A DNA stretch of 17,163 nt from Thermoplasmata archaeon (GTDB lineage Archaea > Thermoplasmatota > E2 > DHVEG-1): NCBI GenBank assembly GCA_003651045.1, contig QMTJ01000007.1, positions 1 to 17,163 on the forward strand, read 5' to 3'. Each line of letters opens with the position of its first letter. Position 1 is the stretch's first letter. The notes beneath the pieces were generated by a model. It was not told where the DNA came from. It saw nothing but the letters and a program-made list of their open reading frames with translations, and made no database searches. Below, one piece after another: positions 1 to 5,937 of the stretch. The translations under genes were made by a program, and so were the position numbers.

Positions 1-797
1 GTAATAGCAACACCAAGTTGAGACGGTAGAAGACTACCACCTACCAACGTAGCTTTAAACCATTTCTCCTCTTGATCCAAAACCTGAGGTTCCCTCGCAT
101 CAATTGGATTAGTAATAGTAATATAGTTTACCTTATCGAATTTATCCTTGACTACTTCAATGGCTGCATCAACAACGTCATCAGCGTTTTCAAACCTGAG
201 GATTTTACCATACCCTGTTAAATCCCCGCATACAATAGAATATTTAACACCAAGATCTTGTAAAACCTTTGTAACTTTCTCATTTACCTCATCAGCTACT
301 ATAACAGGGATTCTTAAATAAGATGCCAAAGGTGTAGCTAACACACCAAGATTATACCCAGATTGATCATCTTTAATTAAAATAACACCGTTGCTGTTAT
401 CCCAATATTTCTCAGCGAGTGCTAAAGAAACCTCATTCGCAGGTTGAGAACCAGTTATAACCTCATCAGGAGTGACACCAATTTGATCTACTGCTCTTAC
501 TATAGAACGAGAAGGTTCATCAAAATTCACAACATACAATGGTACAATATTTTGTCCCCCATCTTTGTCATAGTTAACAGCTAATGGCGTAGCTATAAGC
601 GCATAAAACGGGTCGCTATCTGAAACCATTATAGCATTTGGCATATGAGAAAGCTCACCAGAGACACTACTAAGAGCACTAGCTGGTAAAACATTTTCTG
701 TTTCCTCTAAGGAAGGCGCCCAGAAATATATTCCAACTGAGGCGATAATTAATATTATCACTCCAATTATTACGATTAATTTATCATTCTTCTTCAT
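1..797 (-). CDS. Membrane-anchored cell-wall-binding-repeat-2-like protein (3' end outside window)
   Basis: The frame is open from an ATG at 797 to the window edge, giving 265 visible codons with no stop, so the C-terminus is missing. Residues 7-26 form one hydrophobic helix after MKKNDK, a signal anchor or uncleaved signal peptide, so the rest probably lies outside the cell. The body has alternating beta/alpha character. The stretch around YNLGVLATPLASYLRIPVIVAD, then LGVKYSIVCGD and YGKI, resembles the CW_binding_2 (PF04122) pattern in which a short strand, a helix and an LGV..V..GG-like strand repeat. This assignment is by eye. In bacteria such repeats bind anionic wall polymers; archaeal members have no established ligand, and attachment to an S-layer or surface glycan is a guess. 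A GGGGGAT ribosome binding site lies 6 nt before the ATG. It is divergent from prefoldin beta. Confidence 0.6.
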   Translation of the reverse strand, partial: MKKNDKLIVIIGVIILIIASVGIYFWAPSLEETENVLPASALSSVSGELSHMPNAIMVSDSDPFYALIATPLAVNYDKDGGQNIVPLYVVNFDEPSRSIVRAVDQIGVTPDEVITGSQPANEVSLALAEKYWDNSNGVILIKDDQSGYNLGVLATPLASYLRIPVIVADEVNEKVTKVLQDLGVKYSIVCGDLTGYGKILRFENADDVVDAAIEVVKDKFDKVNYITITNPIDAREPQVLDQEEKWFKATLVGGSLLPSQLGVAI

Positions 798-1040
798 ATT
801 TTATCCCCCATTTTATATAAATATCTATTATGTAGTATATTTGTGTCTTTCTATATAATATTTTCTATTATATTAAAATCTTCTAAATATTTAATATAAA
901 TAGATAAATAAATATTTTTCTCAAAAGAATTAAAGTATTAAAAAAAATTTGGAGAAACAATTTTTTTTCTTTGTCATCCAAATCCTTTAATAAGTTGATG
1001 TTATATTACCCTGAGAAAAAACATATAGGGGTAAAAAACC
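798..1040. promoter_or_regulatory. Divergent promoter region
   Basis: This AT-rich gap contains no supportable gene. For the leftward gene there are two TATA-like candidates on the minus strand, near 850-859 (TATTATATAG) and 813-824 (TTTATATAA). The first fits a leader of about 30 nt holding the GGGGG ribosome binding site; the second would make the message nearly leaderless. For prefoldin beta, CTTTAATAAG at about 983-991 is the best-placed box, with a predicted start near 1012-1018. Boxes are judged by eye from position and composition only. Confidence 0.4.
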
Positions 1041-1412
1041 ATGGTAGAAGGAGAAATGTCAAAACAACTTCAGGATCAGATAAACAGGTTACAGCAGATG
1101 AGGATGCAACTTCAGATGATAATTCAGCAGAGGCAGCAAGTTGAAGCAAGATTGAAGGAGACTGAGGAGGCTTTAGAGGAATTAAATAAGGTAGATGAGA
1201 AGACTCCTATCTATAAAAGTATAGGTTCTATACTTGTGAAAACTAAGGGTAAATCTGAGGTTGTAAAGGAGTTACAATCTGATAAGGAATCTTTAGAACT
1301 TAGGAAGAATACCTTGGAGAAACAAGAAGGTAGGACTAAAGAGAAGTTGAATGAGTTGCAGAGTAAGGTGCAGAACGCGCTTAGTGTATCTTCTAATTCT
1401 TCATCTGCATAG
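1041..1412 (+). CDS. pfdB: Prefoldin subunit beta
   Basis: Prefoldin is a jellyfish-shaped alpha2-beta4 chaperone that catches unfolded chains in the cytoplasm and passes them to the thermosome. The 123-residue product has the beta-subunit layout: an N-terminal coiled coil (about residues 6-50, LQDQINRLQQMRMQLQ...), a short beta-hairpin segment containing the recognisable TPIYKSIGSILVK (about 55-67), and a second coiled coil (about 70-112). A Ser-rich tail of about nine residues closes it. Length and motif order match archaeal beta subunits. The start is uncertain. ATG 1041 has TAGGGG 9-10 nt upstream. ATG 1056, in frame, has AAGGAG only 2 nt before it, which is too close to be ideal, so 1041 is kept. 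The + strand gene at 1462 follows 49 nt later, perhaps in the same transcript. Confidence 0.92.
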   Translation: MVEGEMSKQLQDQINRLQQMRMQLQMIIQQRQQVEARLKETEEALEELNKVDEKTPIYKSIGSILVKTKGKSEVVKELQSDKESLELRKNTLEKQEGRTKEKLNELQSKVQNALSVSSNSSSA

Positions 1413-1461
1413 CTATTTGTTTAATATAAAAAAACGGGGTTGAGGAGGAGAGTATAAATAT

Positions 1462-1773
1462 ATGATAAAAAAAAGGTTTTTTCCTCCGTCTTATGATTTT
1501 AAAACTGGTGTTTTTTATCGTTTGTCATTGTTTTTGGGTTTTATTTTATTGTTTATTTTTATTTTTTTGAAACTGGGTTCTATGTTTATTGATGTTAGTG
1601 AGGCGAGTGGTTTTTTTAGTTGGTTTTATGATGTTTCTCATTCAACTGTTTCTGAGTCGATTATTGCTCTTGCTGTTATTTGTATAGGTGTGGGTGTTAT
1701 TTTGTTTTTTTTACATTATCAGTTTGTGAAGCTTTCAGAGATCGCGGAGGAAGTTGAAAAAGGGGAGTTGTAG
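1462..1773 (+). CDS. Small two-helix membrane protein, function unknown
   Basis: The 103-residue product is not recognised. It has two clear membrane helices, residues 21-39 and 67-88, joined by a loop of about 27 residues rich in Ser and aromatics (FFSWFYDVSHS). A basic N-terminus (MIKKR) and an acidic C-terminal tail (EIAEEVEKGEL) flank them. The basic start suggests both ends face the cytoplasm with the loop outside; this is inference from charge. A strong GAGGAGGAG ribosome binding site at 1442-1450 supports ATG 1462 despite the 11-nt spacing. The coding strand is unusually rich in T and G compared with neighbouring genes, partly because of the hydrophobic codons. It follows prefoldin beta by 49 nt and may share its message. 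It is convergent with uppS. Confidence 0.75.
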   Translation: MIKKRFFPPSYDFKTGVFYRLSLFLGFILLFIFIFLKLGSMFIDVSEASGFFSWFYDVSHSTVSESIIALAVICIGVGVILFFLHYQFVKLSEIAEEVEKGEL

Positions 1774-1812
1774 GAGTTTAAAAATGATATAATGTGAGTT
1801 TGAGAAAAATTG

Positions 1813-1827
1813 TTTTTAATTTTTTTT
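1813..1827 (+). terminator. Oligo-T terminator after the membrane-protein gene
   Basis: TTTTTAAT followed by eight T residues lies 40 nt after the stop at 1773, before the convergent gene. Archaeal RNA polymerase terminates at such U-runs without needing a hairpin. On the other strand, an A7 run at 1843-1849 (U7 in the leftward transcript) could serve uppS. Confidence 0.45.
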
Positions 1828-1879
1828 GAGGTTGTTGGATTTAAAAAAAGATTTGGTAAATGAGGGTTATAGGTTTTTT

Positions 1880-2668
1880 TTATTTTCCGTATCTTCTTTT
1901 TCTTTGTTGGATGTTTCTTATTGCTTTGAGGAAGTCTCTTTTTTGGAATGCTGGCCAGTAAACATCTGAGAAGTATAGTTCTGAGTAGGCGAGTTGCCAT
2001 AGGAGGAAGTTTGATATTCTTTCTTCTCCTGAGGTTCTTAGTATCAGGTCCGGGTCTGGTAATCCATTGGTGTATAGGTATTTTGATACTATTGATTCTT
2101 TTATGTCTTCTATTTTTAGTTTGTTGTTTTTGACGTCTTCTGCTATTTTTTGTATTGCTTGTATTATTTCTTGTCTTCCGCCGTATGCGAGTGCTATGTT
2201 GAATGAGTGTTTGTTGTATTTTTTTGTTTGTTCCATTATTTTTTTTGCGTTTTCTCTTACGTCTTGTGGTAGTTTTTCTATTTGCCCTATTATTCTTACT
2301 CTTACTTGGTTTTTGTGTATGCGTGAGTCTTTTGATGCTTTGTCTAGTTCGTTTTTGCATAGGTTCATAAGGGTTTTTACCTCTTCGTTGTTTCTTTTGA
2401 AGTTTTCTGTTGAGAAGGCGTATACTGTTAGGTTTTTGATACCTAGTTCGAAGCACCATTCTAGTAGTTCTTCGATTTTGTCTCTACCGAGTAGGTATCC
2501 TGCGGTGGGTTTTAAACCGAATTCGGTGGCGAAGCGTCTGTTTCCATCCATTATAACTGCTACATGTTGTGGTATTGGTTCTTGTTTTATTTGTTCGATG
2601 AGCTTTAGATCTTTGAATTCGTTGATTTTTTTTGAAAAGTAGTTGTAGATGTCTGAGTTGTAGATCAT
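1880..2668 (-). CDS. uppS: Cis-prenyltransferase (undecaprenyl/polyprenyl diphosphate synthase family)
   Basis: The enzyme adds isopentenyl diphosphate units in cis to an allylic diphosphate, making the long polyprenyl carrier used for glycan and N-glycosylation assembly at the membrane. All family motifs are present from ATG 2668: HVAVIMDGNRR (35-45, with metal/diphosphate Asp41), the STENF helix (86-90), AYGGR (161-165), RTSGE (211-215), RISNFLLWQ (217-225) and YFSDVYWP (232-239). The 262-residue length is normal. ATG 2668 has only a weak AGGTG 3 nt upstream. The frame stays open and coding-like for 34 codons upstream, to a GGAGGAGG site at 2780-2787, so the real protein may begin at 2770 (see the separate entry). 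The gene is convergent with the membrane-protein gene and downstream of a 52-codon gene. Whether the product is C50-55 dolichol or undecaprenol cannot be read from sequence. Confidence 0.93.
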   Translation of the reverse strand: MIYNSDIYNYFSKKINEFKDLKLIEQIKQEPIPQHVAVIMDGNRRFATEFGLKPTAGYLLGRDKIEELLEWCFELGIKNLTVYAFSTENFKRNNEEVKTLMNLCKNELDKASKDSRIHKNQVRVRIIGQIEKLPQDVRENAKKIMEQTKKYNKHSFNIALAYGGRQEIIQAIQKIAEDVKNNKLKIEDIKESIVSKYLYTNGLPDPDLILRTSGEERISNFLLWQLAYSELYFSDVYWPAFQKRDFLKAIRNIQQRKRRYGK

Positions 2669-2770
2669 TGCACCTATTTTTCTGGCTGTGCTGCTTCGTA
2701 TTGCGTATTCTTCTATTTGGTTTATCTTTTTACCAGCGAATGCTTTTAGTGTTGTTTTTTTAGATGGAAT
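2669..2770 (-). other. In-frame 34-codon upstream extension of uppS, possible ATT start
   Basis: Reading the minus strand from ATT 2770 gives IPSKKTTLKAFAGKK, then a helical stretch ending in ...ARKIGA, joined in frame to the Met at 2668. Amino-acid composition and codon choice look coding. A strong GGAGGAGG (2780-2787) sits 9 nt before the ATT, and a TATA-like TTAAATAA (2824-2831) is placed to start a transcript near 2801. That would give a short leader holding just this ribosome binding site. No ATG, GTG or TTG lies in frame between the upstream stop and 2668. An alternative is GTG 2788, with one base lost from the A7 run by slippage or sequencing error, which also enters this frame. Confidence 0.5.
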
Positions 2771-3023
2771 TTTTTTCTGCCTCCTCCACCTGTTTTTTTT
2801 ATATTTGATATACTTGTTTTTTGTTATTTAATAGTTTTTATTATTAGATATTACTTATTACCGGGGATATGTTATATATTTAATGTATTTAATTTAGAGT
2901 ATTAGTTAAAATGTTTTTGGAGTGTTTTGTGATAACAAAAAGGAGGGTTTTTTAGAATAAAAAAAACATGTTTTGTAGTTGTTTTTTTGGGGAGTAAGGG
3001 TGTTTGGTTGTTTCTTATTTTTT
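2771..3023. promoter_or_regulatory. Intergenic region with uppS promoter
   Basis: No gene is supportable here on either strand; the longest open stretch with a ribosome binding site on the + strand has only about 14 codons. On the minus strand TTAAATAA at 2824-2831 is a TATA-like box for uppS. The sequence is AT-rich. There is an isolated GGAGGG on the + strand near 2941-2947 with no ORF behind it. Confidence 0.4.
2780..2787 (-). promoter_or_regulatory. Strong ribosome binding site GGAGGAGG upstream of uppS
   Basis: This minus-strand GGAGGAGG is a near-perfect match to the archaeal 16S 3' end. It is too far (over 110 nt) from ATG 2668 to serve it, but has ideal spacing to ATT 2770. It therefore bears on the uppS start. 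Confidence 0.65.
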
Positions 3024-3182
3024 TTATTTTGTGTTTTTTTCTACGAATTTTTTTATTTCATCGATGTTTTCTATGATTAATTGTGCTTTTCGAAGTCCGA
3101 ATCTAAAGGGGTATGCATCGTTTTCATCTTTTTTTAATACTATGACTGGGTTTCCATTATATTCTTCAAATTCTACTGGCAT
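3024..3182 (-). CDS. Small protein of 52 residues, function unknown
   Basis: ATG 3182 opens a 52-codon frame ending in TAA at 3024. It begins MPVEFEEYNGNPVIVLKKDE, continues NDAYPFRFGLRKAQLIIEN and ends in a charged helix (IDEIKKFVEKNTK). A GGAGG site at 3194-3198 lies 11 nt before the start, and a TATA-like TTTTAAAATTT lies near 3252-3262. The product looks like a short beta-hairpin (GNPVIVLKK) followed by one or two helices: soluble, no cysteines, no signal peptide. The codons and alternating hydrophobic pattern look genuinely coding, and the opposite-strand frame here is only a T-rich shadow. The function is not recognised. It lies upstream of uppS in the same direction, but 250 nt and a separate promoter lie between them. 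Confidence 0.72.
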   Translation of the reverse strand: MPVEFEEYNGNPVIVLKKDENDAYPFRFGLRKAQLIIENIDEIKKFVEKNTK

Positions 3183-3334
3183 TTTTTTGTTAGCCTCCAA
3201 TATTAGGGATAAAGTAATTACTGGTACTAAACTGTTTTTCTTTTTTTCTAGTTAAATTTTAAAACTGGTATCATATTTTTCTTTTTTTTCTTGTGGAATC
3301 TTGTATTATGCGTATTGGTTTGTTTTCCAAAGTG

Positions 3335-3342
3335 TTTAAATA
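3335..3342 (+). promoter_or_regulatory. TATA-like box of the S17e gene
   Basis: TTTAAATA followed by AG lies about 27 nt before a predicted start near 3365, giving a leader of 10-25 nt. The same TTAAATA core stands before the coiled-coil gene (8819-8825), which supports it as the local promoter form. Confidence 0.5.
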
Positions 3343-3378
3343 AGAAAAACATATTCCGACTCCTTACATTTAATATGG

Positions 3379-3609
3379 GTGATTAGTCTGGGTAACATTA
3401 GACCGACGTATATAAAAAATGTTGCAATAGCTTTGGTGAAGAGGTTTCCAGATCAGTTTAAATATGATGATTTCCAGTATAATAAGGAGAGAGTAGCTGA
3501 GTTGAGTGATGTGGGTAGTAAACTTTTAAGGAATCGGATAGCTGGTTATATTACTAGGTATTTAGCTGTCCAGAATAAAGGAAAAACAAATCCACCAATT
3601 TCTGGGTAG
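3379..3609 (+). CDS. rps17e: 30S ribosomal protein S17e
   Basis: S17e is a small-subunit protein found in archaea and eukaryotes. The product shows the family pattern: GNIRPTYIKNVAIALVKRFPD at the start and LLRNRIAGYITRYLA near residues 49-63, with a short basic tail. The open frame starts at GTG 3379, giving 76 residues. ATG 3375 is in another frame and stops after three codons. Family members normally begin M-G-x-I-R, which here corresponds to CTG at 3388. A GGTGAT match to the 16S 3' end at 3378-3383 lies 4 nt before that CTG. The true start is therefore GTG 3379 with a very short leader, or CTG 3388 with the ribosome binding site. The flavin operon follows after 49 nt. Confidence 0.93.
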   Translation: MISLGNIRPTYIKNVAIALVKRFPDQFKYDDFQYNKERVAELSDVGSKLLRNRIAGYITRYLAVQNKGKTNPPISG

Positions 3610-3658
3610 CAACCTAAAATTTATTTTAAATGTTGTTGTTTAACTAGTTTTAAATAAC

Positions 3659-4372
3659 ATGGGGGGCATGTTTATAGAAAAAAAGATACAGCGTGCGATA
3701 GAGGATTTACAGAAAGGGCGTTTTATTTTGATATATGATGATGATAATCGTGAGGGTGAAACAGACTTGGTAATGGCATCAGAATTTGCCACCCCGGGTT
3801 CTGTTAGGACGATGAGGAAAGACGGTGGCGGGTTGATTTTTATTATGATTTCAAAGGAGATAGCTGATGGGTTGAAACTCCCGTTTCTCGCTGACATGTA
3901 TGCCAAGGTTGAGGATAGATACCCTGTTCTTAAAGTATTGGCACCATATGATATACCATATGATTCTAAGTCTTCTTTTTCGCTTTATATTAATCATCGT
4001 GAAACCTTCACAGGTATTACTGATATTGATCGTAGTCTCACTATGAGACGTTTCGCTGAGTTTGTTAAGAAAACAAATTTTAACAACGGCTATGCTATGG
4101 AGTTGTTTGGTAAAGAGTTCCGTTCACCAGGGCATATACCTATTTGTGTAGCTGCAGAGGGTTTGTTAGATGAGCGAAGGGGGCATACTGAGCTTGTTGT
4201 TTCTATGTTGAAAATGGCTGGTCTTGTTCCTGTTGGTAGCGGTTGTGAAATGATGGGTGACAATGGTAAAGCATTGTCTAAAGATAAAACTAGGGAGTAT
4301 GCTAAAAGATATAATCTTGTTTTTCTTGAGGGAAAAGAAATTGTTGAAGCGTGGAAGAAATGGTTAAAGTAA
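3659..4372 (+). CDS. ribB: 3,4-dihydroxy-2-butanone-4-phosphate synthase
   Basis: The enzyme converts ribulose 5-phosphate to the four-carbon unit used for lumazine. The 237-residue single-domain protein carries the acidic metal-binding signature DDDNREGETDLVMA (about residues 27-40), HRETFTGITDIDRSLTM (about 111-127) and the late HTEL motif (RRGHTELVV), all hallmarks of RibB. There is no fused GTP cyclohydrolase II domain, as is usual in archaea. ATG 3659 is preceded by no useful ribosome binding site. ATG 3668 (MFIEKK) is an alternative whose GGGGGG stands too close. A TATA-like TTTATTTTAAAT near 3617-3628 would give a short leader. ribL begins inside its last codons, so the two genes are translationally coupled. 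This is the first gene of the flavin operon. Confidence 0.95.
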   Translation: MGGMFIEKKIQRAIEDLQKGRFILIYDDDNREGETDLVMASEFATPGSVRTMRKDGGGLIFIMISKEIADGLKLPFLADMYAKVEDRYPVLKVLAPYDIPYDSKSSFSLYINHRETFTGITDIDRSLTMRRFAEFVKKTNFNNGYAMELFGKEFRSPGHIPICVAAEGLLDERRGHTELVVSMLKMAGLVPVGSGCEMMGDNGKALSKDKTREYAKRYNLVFLEGKEIVEAWKKWLK

Positions 4373-4818
4373 TGGCAACTGGGACTTTCGATATCCTTCA
4401 TCCTGGTCACATTTATTTCCTGAAAGAAGCTAAAAAATTAGGTGATCAGCTTGTTGTAGTAGTTGCAACTGATGCTACTGTTAGAAAGCTGAAACATGAA
4501 CCTGTTAACCCTGAACATGTTAGACTTAGTTTAATTAAAGAATTAAAAACGGTTGATGAGGCTTATCTTGGTTACGAGGACGACATGTACAGGATAGTGG
4601 AAGAGATTAAACCAGATGTTATCGCCTTAGGTTTTGATCAGATACATGATGAAAACAGGATTAAAGCTGAGCTTAAAAAAAGAAACATTAATGCAAAAGT
4701 GGTTCGTCTTAAAGAGTTTAAAAACGGTAGTGATTTAGAAGGCACAAGGAAAATCATTAGTAAAATTATTTCTGCATATGAGTTTCAAAAACAGATGGAG
4801 CGTATCGAAGGTAGATGA
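4360..4818 (+). CDS. ribL: Archaeal FAD synthetase (FMN adenylyltransferase)
   Basis: RibL transfers AMP from a nucleoside triphosphate to FMN to give FAD. The 152-residue protein is a nucleotidyltransferase of the cytidylyltransferase fold: ATGTFDILHPGH (6-17, containing the HxGH motif) at the N-terminus and a conserved GFDQIHDENRI in the middle. I chose ATG 4360 because homologues begin just before the ATGTFD strand. GTG 4351 in the same frame would add three residues. The start lies 13 nt inside ribB, and the last four bases (ATGA) overlap ribC, so coupling is tight on both sides. The product contains no cysteine, although the studied methanogen RibL was reported to be air-sensitive and cysteine-dependent. 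A glycerol-3-phosphate cytidylyltransferase is the main alternative, but the operon favours FAD synthesis. Confidence 0.9.
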   Translation: MVKVMATGTFDILHPGHIYFLKEAKKLGDQLVVVVATDATVRKLKHEPVNPEHVRLSLIKELKTVDEAYLGYEDDMYRIVEEIKPDVIALGFDQIHDENRIKAELKKRNINAKVVRLKEFKNGSDLEGTRKIISKIISAYEFQKQMERIEGR

Positions 4819-5282
4819 AACGAATTGGTATAGCTGATACGACATTTGCCCGTTATGACATGGCGTCTGCAGCTATAAACGAGTTGCAATCAAATCATAC
4901 AGGTTTCAAAATAATACGTTACACTGTACCTGGGATAAAAGATTTACCTGTTGCGTGTAAAAAACTTTTTGAGGAACAAAACTGTGACATTGTAATGGCA
5001 CTTGGTATGCCTGGTTCAAAACCTATTGATAAAACATGCGCGCATGAAGCAAGCCTTGGTCTTATACAAACTCAGCTCATGTGTAACAAACATGTTATAG
5101 AGGTATTTGTACATGAGGATGAAGCAAAGGATGAAAAAGAGCTGGCATGGCTTGCTGAACAACGCACAAGGGAGCACGCGTTAAACGTTTTGGATTTACT
5201 TTTCAACCCTGATAAACTTGTTAAAAACGCAGGTAAAGGGTTGAGACAAGGATTTGAGGATGTAGGAGCGATTAGAGAATAA
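4815..5282 (+). CDS. ribC: Archaeal-type riboflavin synthase
   Basis: It dismutates two lumazine molecules to riboflavin plus the pyrimidine intermediate. The 155-residue protein begins MKRIGIADTTFARYDMASAA, the typical start of the archaeal enzyme, which is related to lumazine synthase rather than to the bacterial two-domain riboflavin synthase. Other matching stretches are the YTVPGIKDLPVACKKL segment and ALGMPGSKPIDKTCAHEASLG. It overlaps ribL by 4 bp (ATGA) and is followed 34 nt later by ribH, the enzyme that makes its substrate. Confidence 0.94.
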   Translation: MKRIGIADTTFARYDMASAAINELQSNHTGFKIIRYTVPGIKDLPVACKKLFEEQNCDIVMALGMPGSKPIDKTCAHEASLGLIQTQLMCNKHVIEVFVHEDEAKDEKELAWLAEQRTREHALNVLDLLFNPDKLVKNAGKGLRQGFEDVGAIRE

Positions 5283-5316
5283 AAAAAATTTTTGGATAGT
5301 AGGATGTGATAAAAAC

Positions 5317-5739
5317 ATGGTAAAAAATAGTAAGATACGAATTGGAGCTGTTGTCTCTGAGTTCAACTATGATATAACAATGATGATGCTTGAAAGAGCA
5401 AAAGAACACGCTGAATTCCTTGGAGCTGAGATAACAAAAATAGTAAAAGTCCCAGGGGTTTTTGACATGGGGCTCCCTATTAAGAAACTACTTGAACGTA
5501 GCGACGTCGACGGTGTAGTAGCACTTGGAGCTGTGATCGAGGGTGAAACAGAGCATGATGAAATCGTTATACAGCATGCTTCTCGTAAAATCGCTGATTT
5601 AGCAGTAGAGTATGATAAACCCGTGGGATTGGGTATATCTGGACCAGGTATGACACGACTTCAAGCAGAGGAAAGAATTGAAAGAGCTAAAGCAGCTGTA
5701 GAAGCAGTAGTGAAACTCCATAGAAGATTAAGACTCTAA
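5317..5739 (+). CDS. ribH: 6,7-dimethyl-8-ribityllumazine synthase
   Basis: The enzyme condenses the pyrimidine intermediate with the RibB product to form lumazine. The 140-residue protein has the family features: EFNYDITMMMLERA (substrate-binding start), VPGVFDMGLPIKKL, then GAVIEGETEHDEIV with the catalytic His in ETEHDE, and late GPGMTRLQAEER. Lumazine synthases assemble into pentamers or 60-mer shells; sequence alone does not decide which. An AGGATGTGAT site (about 5301-5310, close to the perfect AGGAGGTGAT) precedes ATG 5317. It is the last gene of the flavin operon and is followed by a U-run terminator. Confidence 0.95.
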   Translation: MVKNSKIRIGAVVSEFNYDITMMMLERAKEHAEFLGAEITKIVKVPGVFDMGLPIKKLLERSDVDGVVALGAVIEGETEHDEIVIQHASRKIADLAVEYDKPVGLGISGPGMTRLQAEERIERAKAAVEAVVKLHRRLRL

Positions 5740-5763
5740 TATTTTCAACTAATTTTCGATTTC

Positions 5764-5770
5764 TTTTTTT
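5764..5770 (+). terminator. Oligo-T terminator of the flavin operon
   Basis: A T7 run, with further T and TC before it, lies about 25 nt after the ribH stop. It sits in an AT-rich gap before the next promoter, as expected for archaeal U-run termination. Confidence 0.45.
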
Positions 5771-5868
5771 ATATAGATCTTTATATCTTCCCAAAGATTA
5801 CTTAAAAACTATAGATAGTACTATTTTATAAATAATAACTCTAATAAAACTAAATAATAAACCAAAGG

Positions 5869-5905
5869 TTTATAAATGTAGAAAAATATTAAATTTATTA
5901 TAAAA
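5869..5905 (+). promoter_or_regulatory. Promoter candidates of the caspase-like gene
   Basis: Two TATA-like boxes are visible: TTTATAAA at 5869-5876 and TTTATTATAAAA at 5894-5905. They would give leaders of about 38 or 13 nt before ATG 5938. The gap 5740-5937 holds no other supportable feature apart from the terminator. Confidence 0.35.
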
Positions 5906-5937
5906 AATAAGATAATAAAGAAAGAGTGGAGAAAATC

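Noticed and set aside
1719..2459. 246-codon minus-strand open frame
   Set aside because: It overlaps uppS in another frame. Its product is a low-complexity Lys/Arg/Asn string, while the uppS frame has every family motif.
2067..2642. 191-codon + strand open frame
   Set aside because: It is antisense to uppS and rich in Ser/Phe/Leu, as expected from the complement of Lys/Glu codons. No ribosome binding site.
2935..2990. GGAGGG followed by ATG on the + strand
   Set aside because: The frame after that ATG stops within about ten codons. No gene can be supported.
3004..3255. 83-codon + strand open frame
   Set aside because: It is a Phe-rich shadow of the 52-residue gene on the other strand, which has a GGAGG site and sensible composition.
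3220..3270. ACTGGTA occurring twice before the 52-residue gene
   Set aside because: A 7-bp direct repeat in AT-rich DNA is too short to call an operator.
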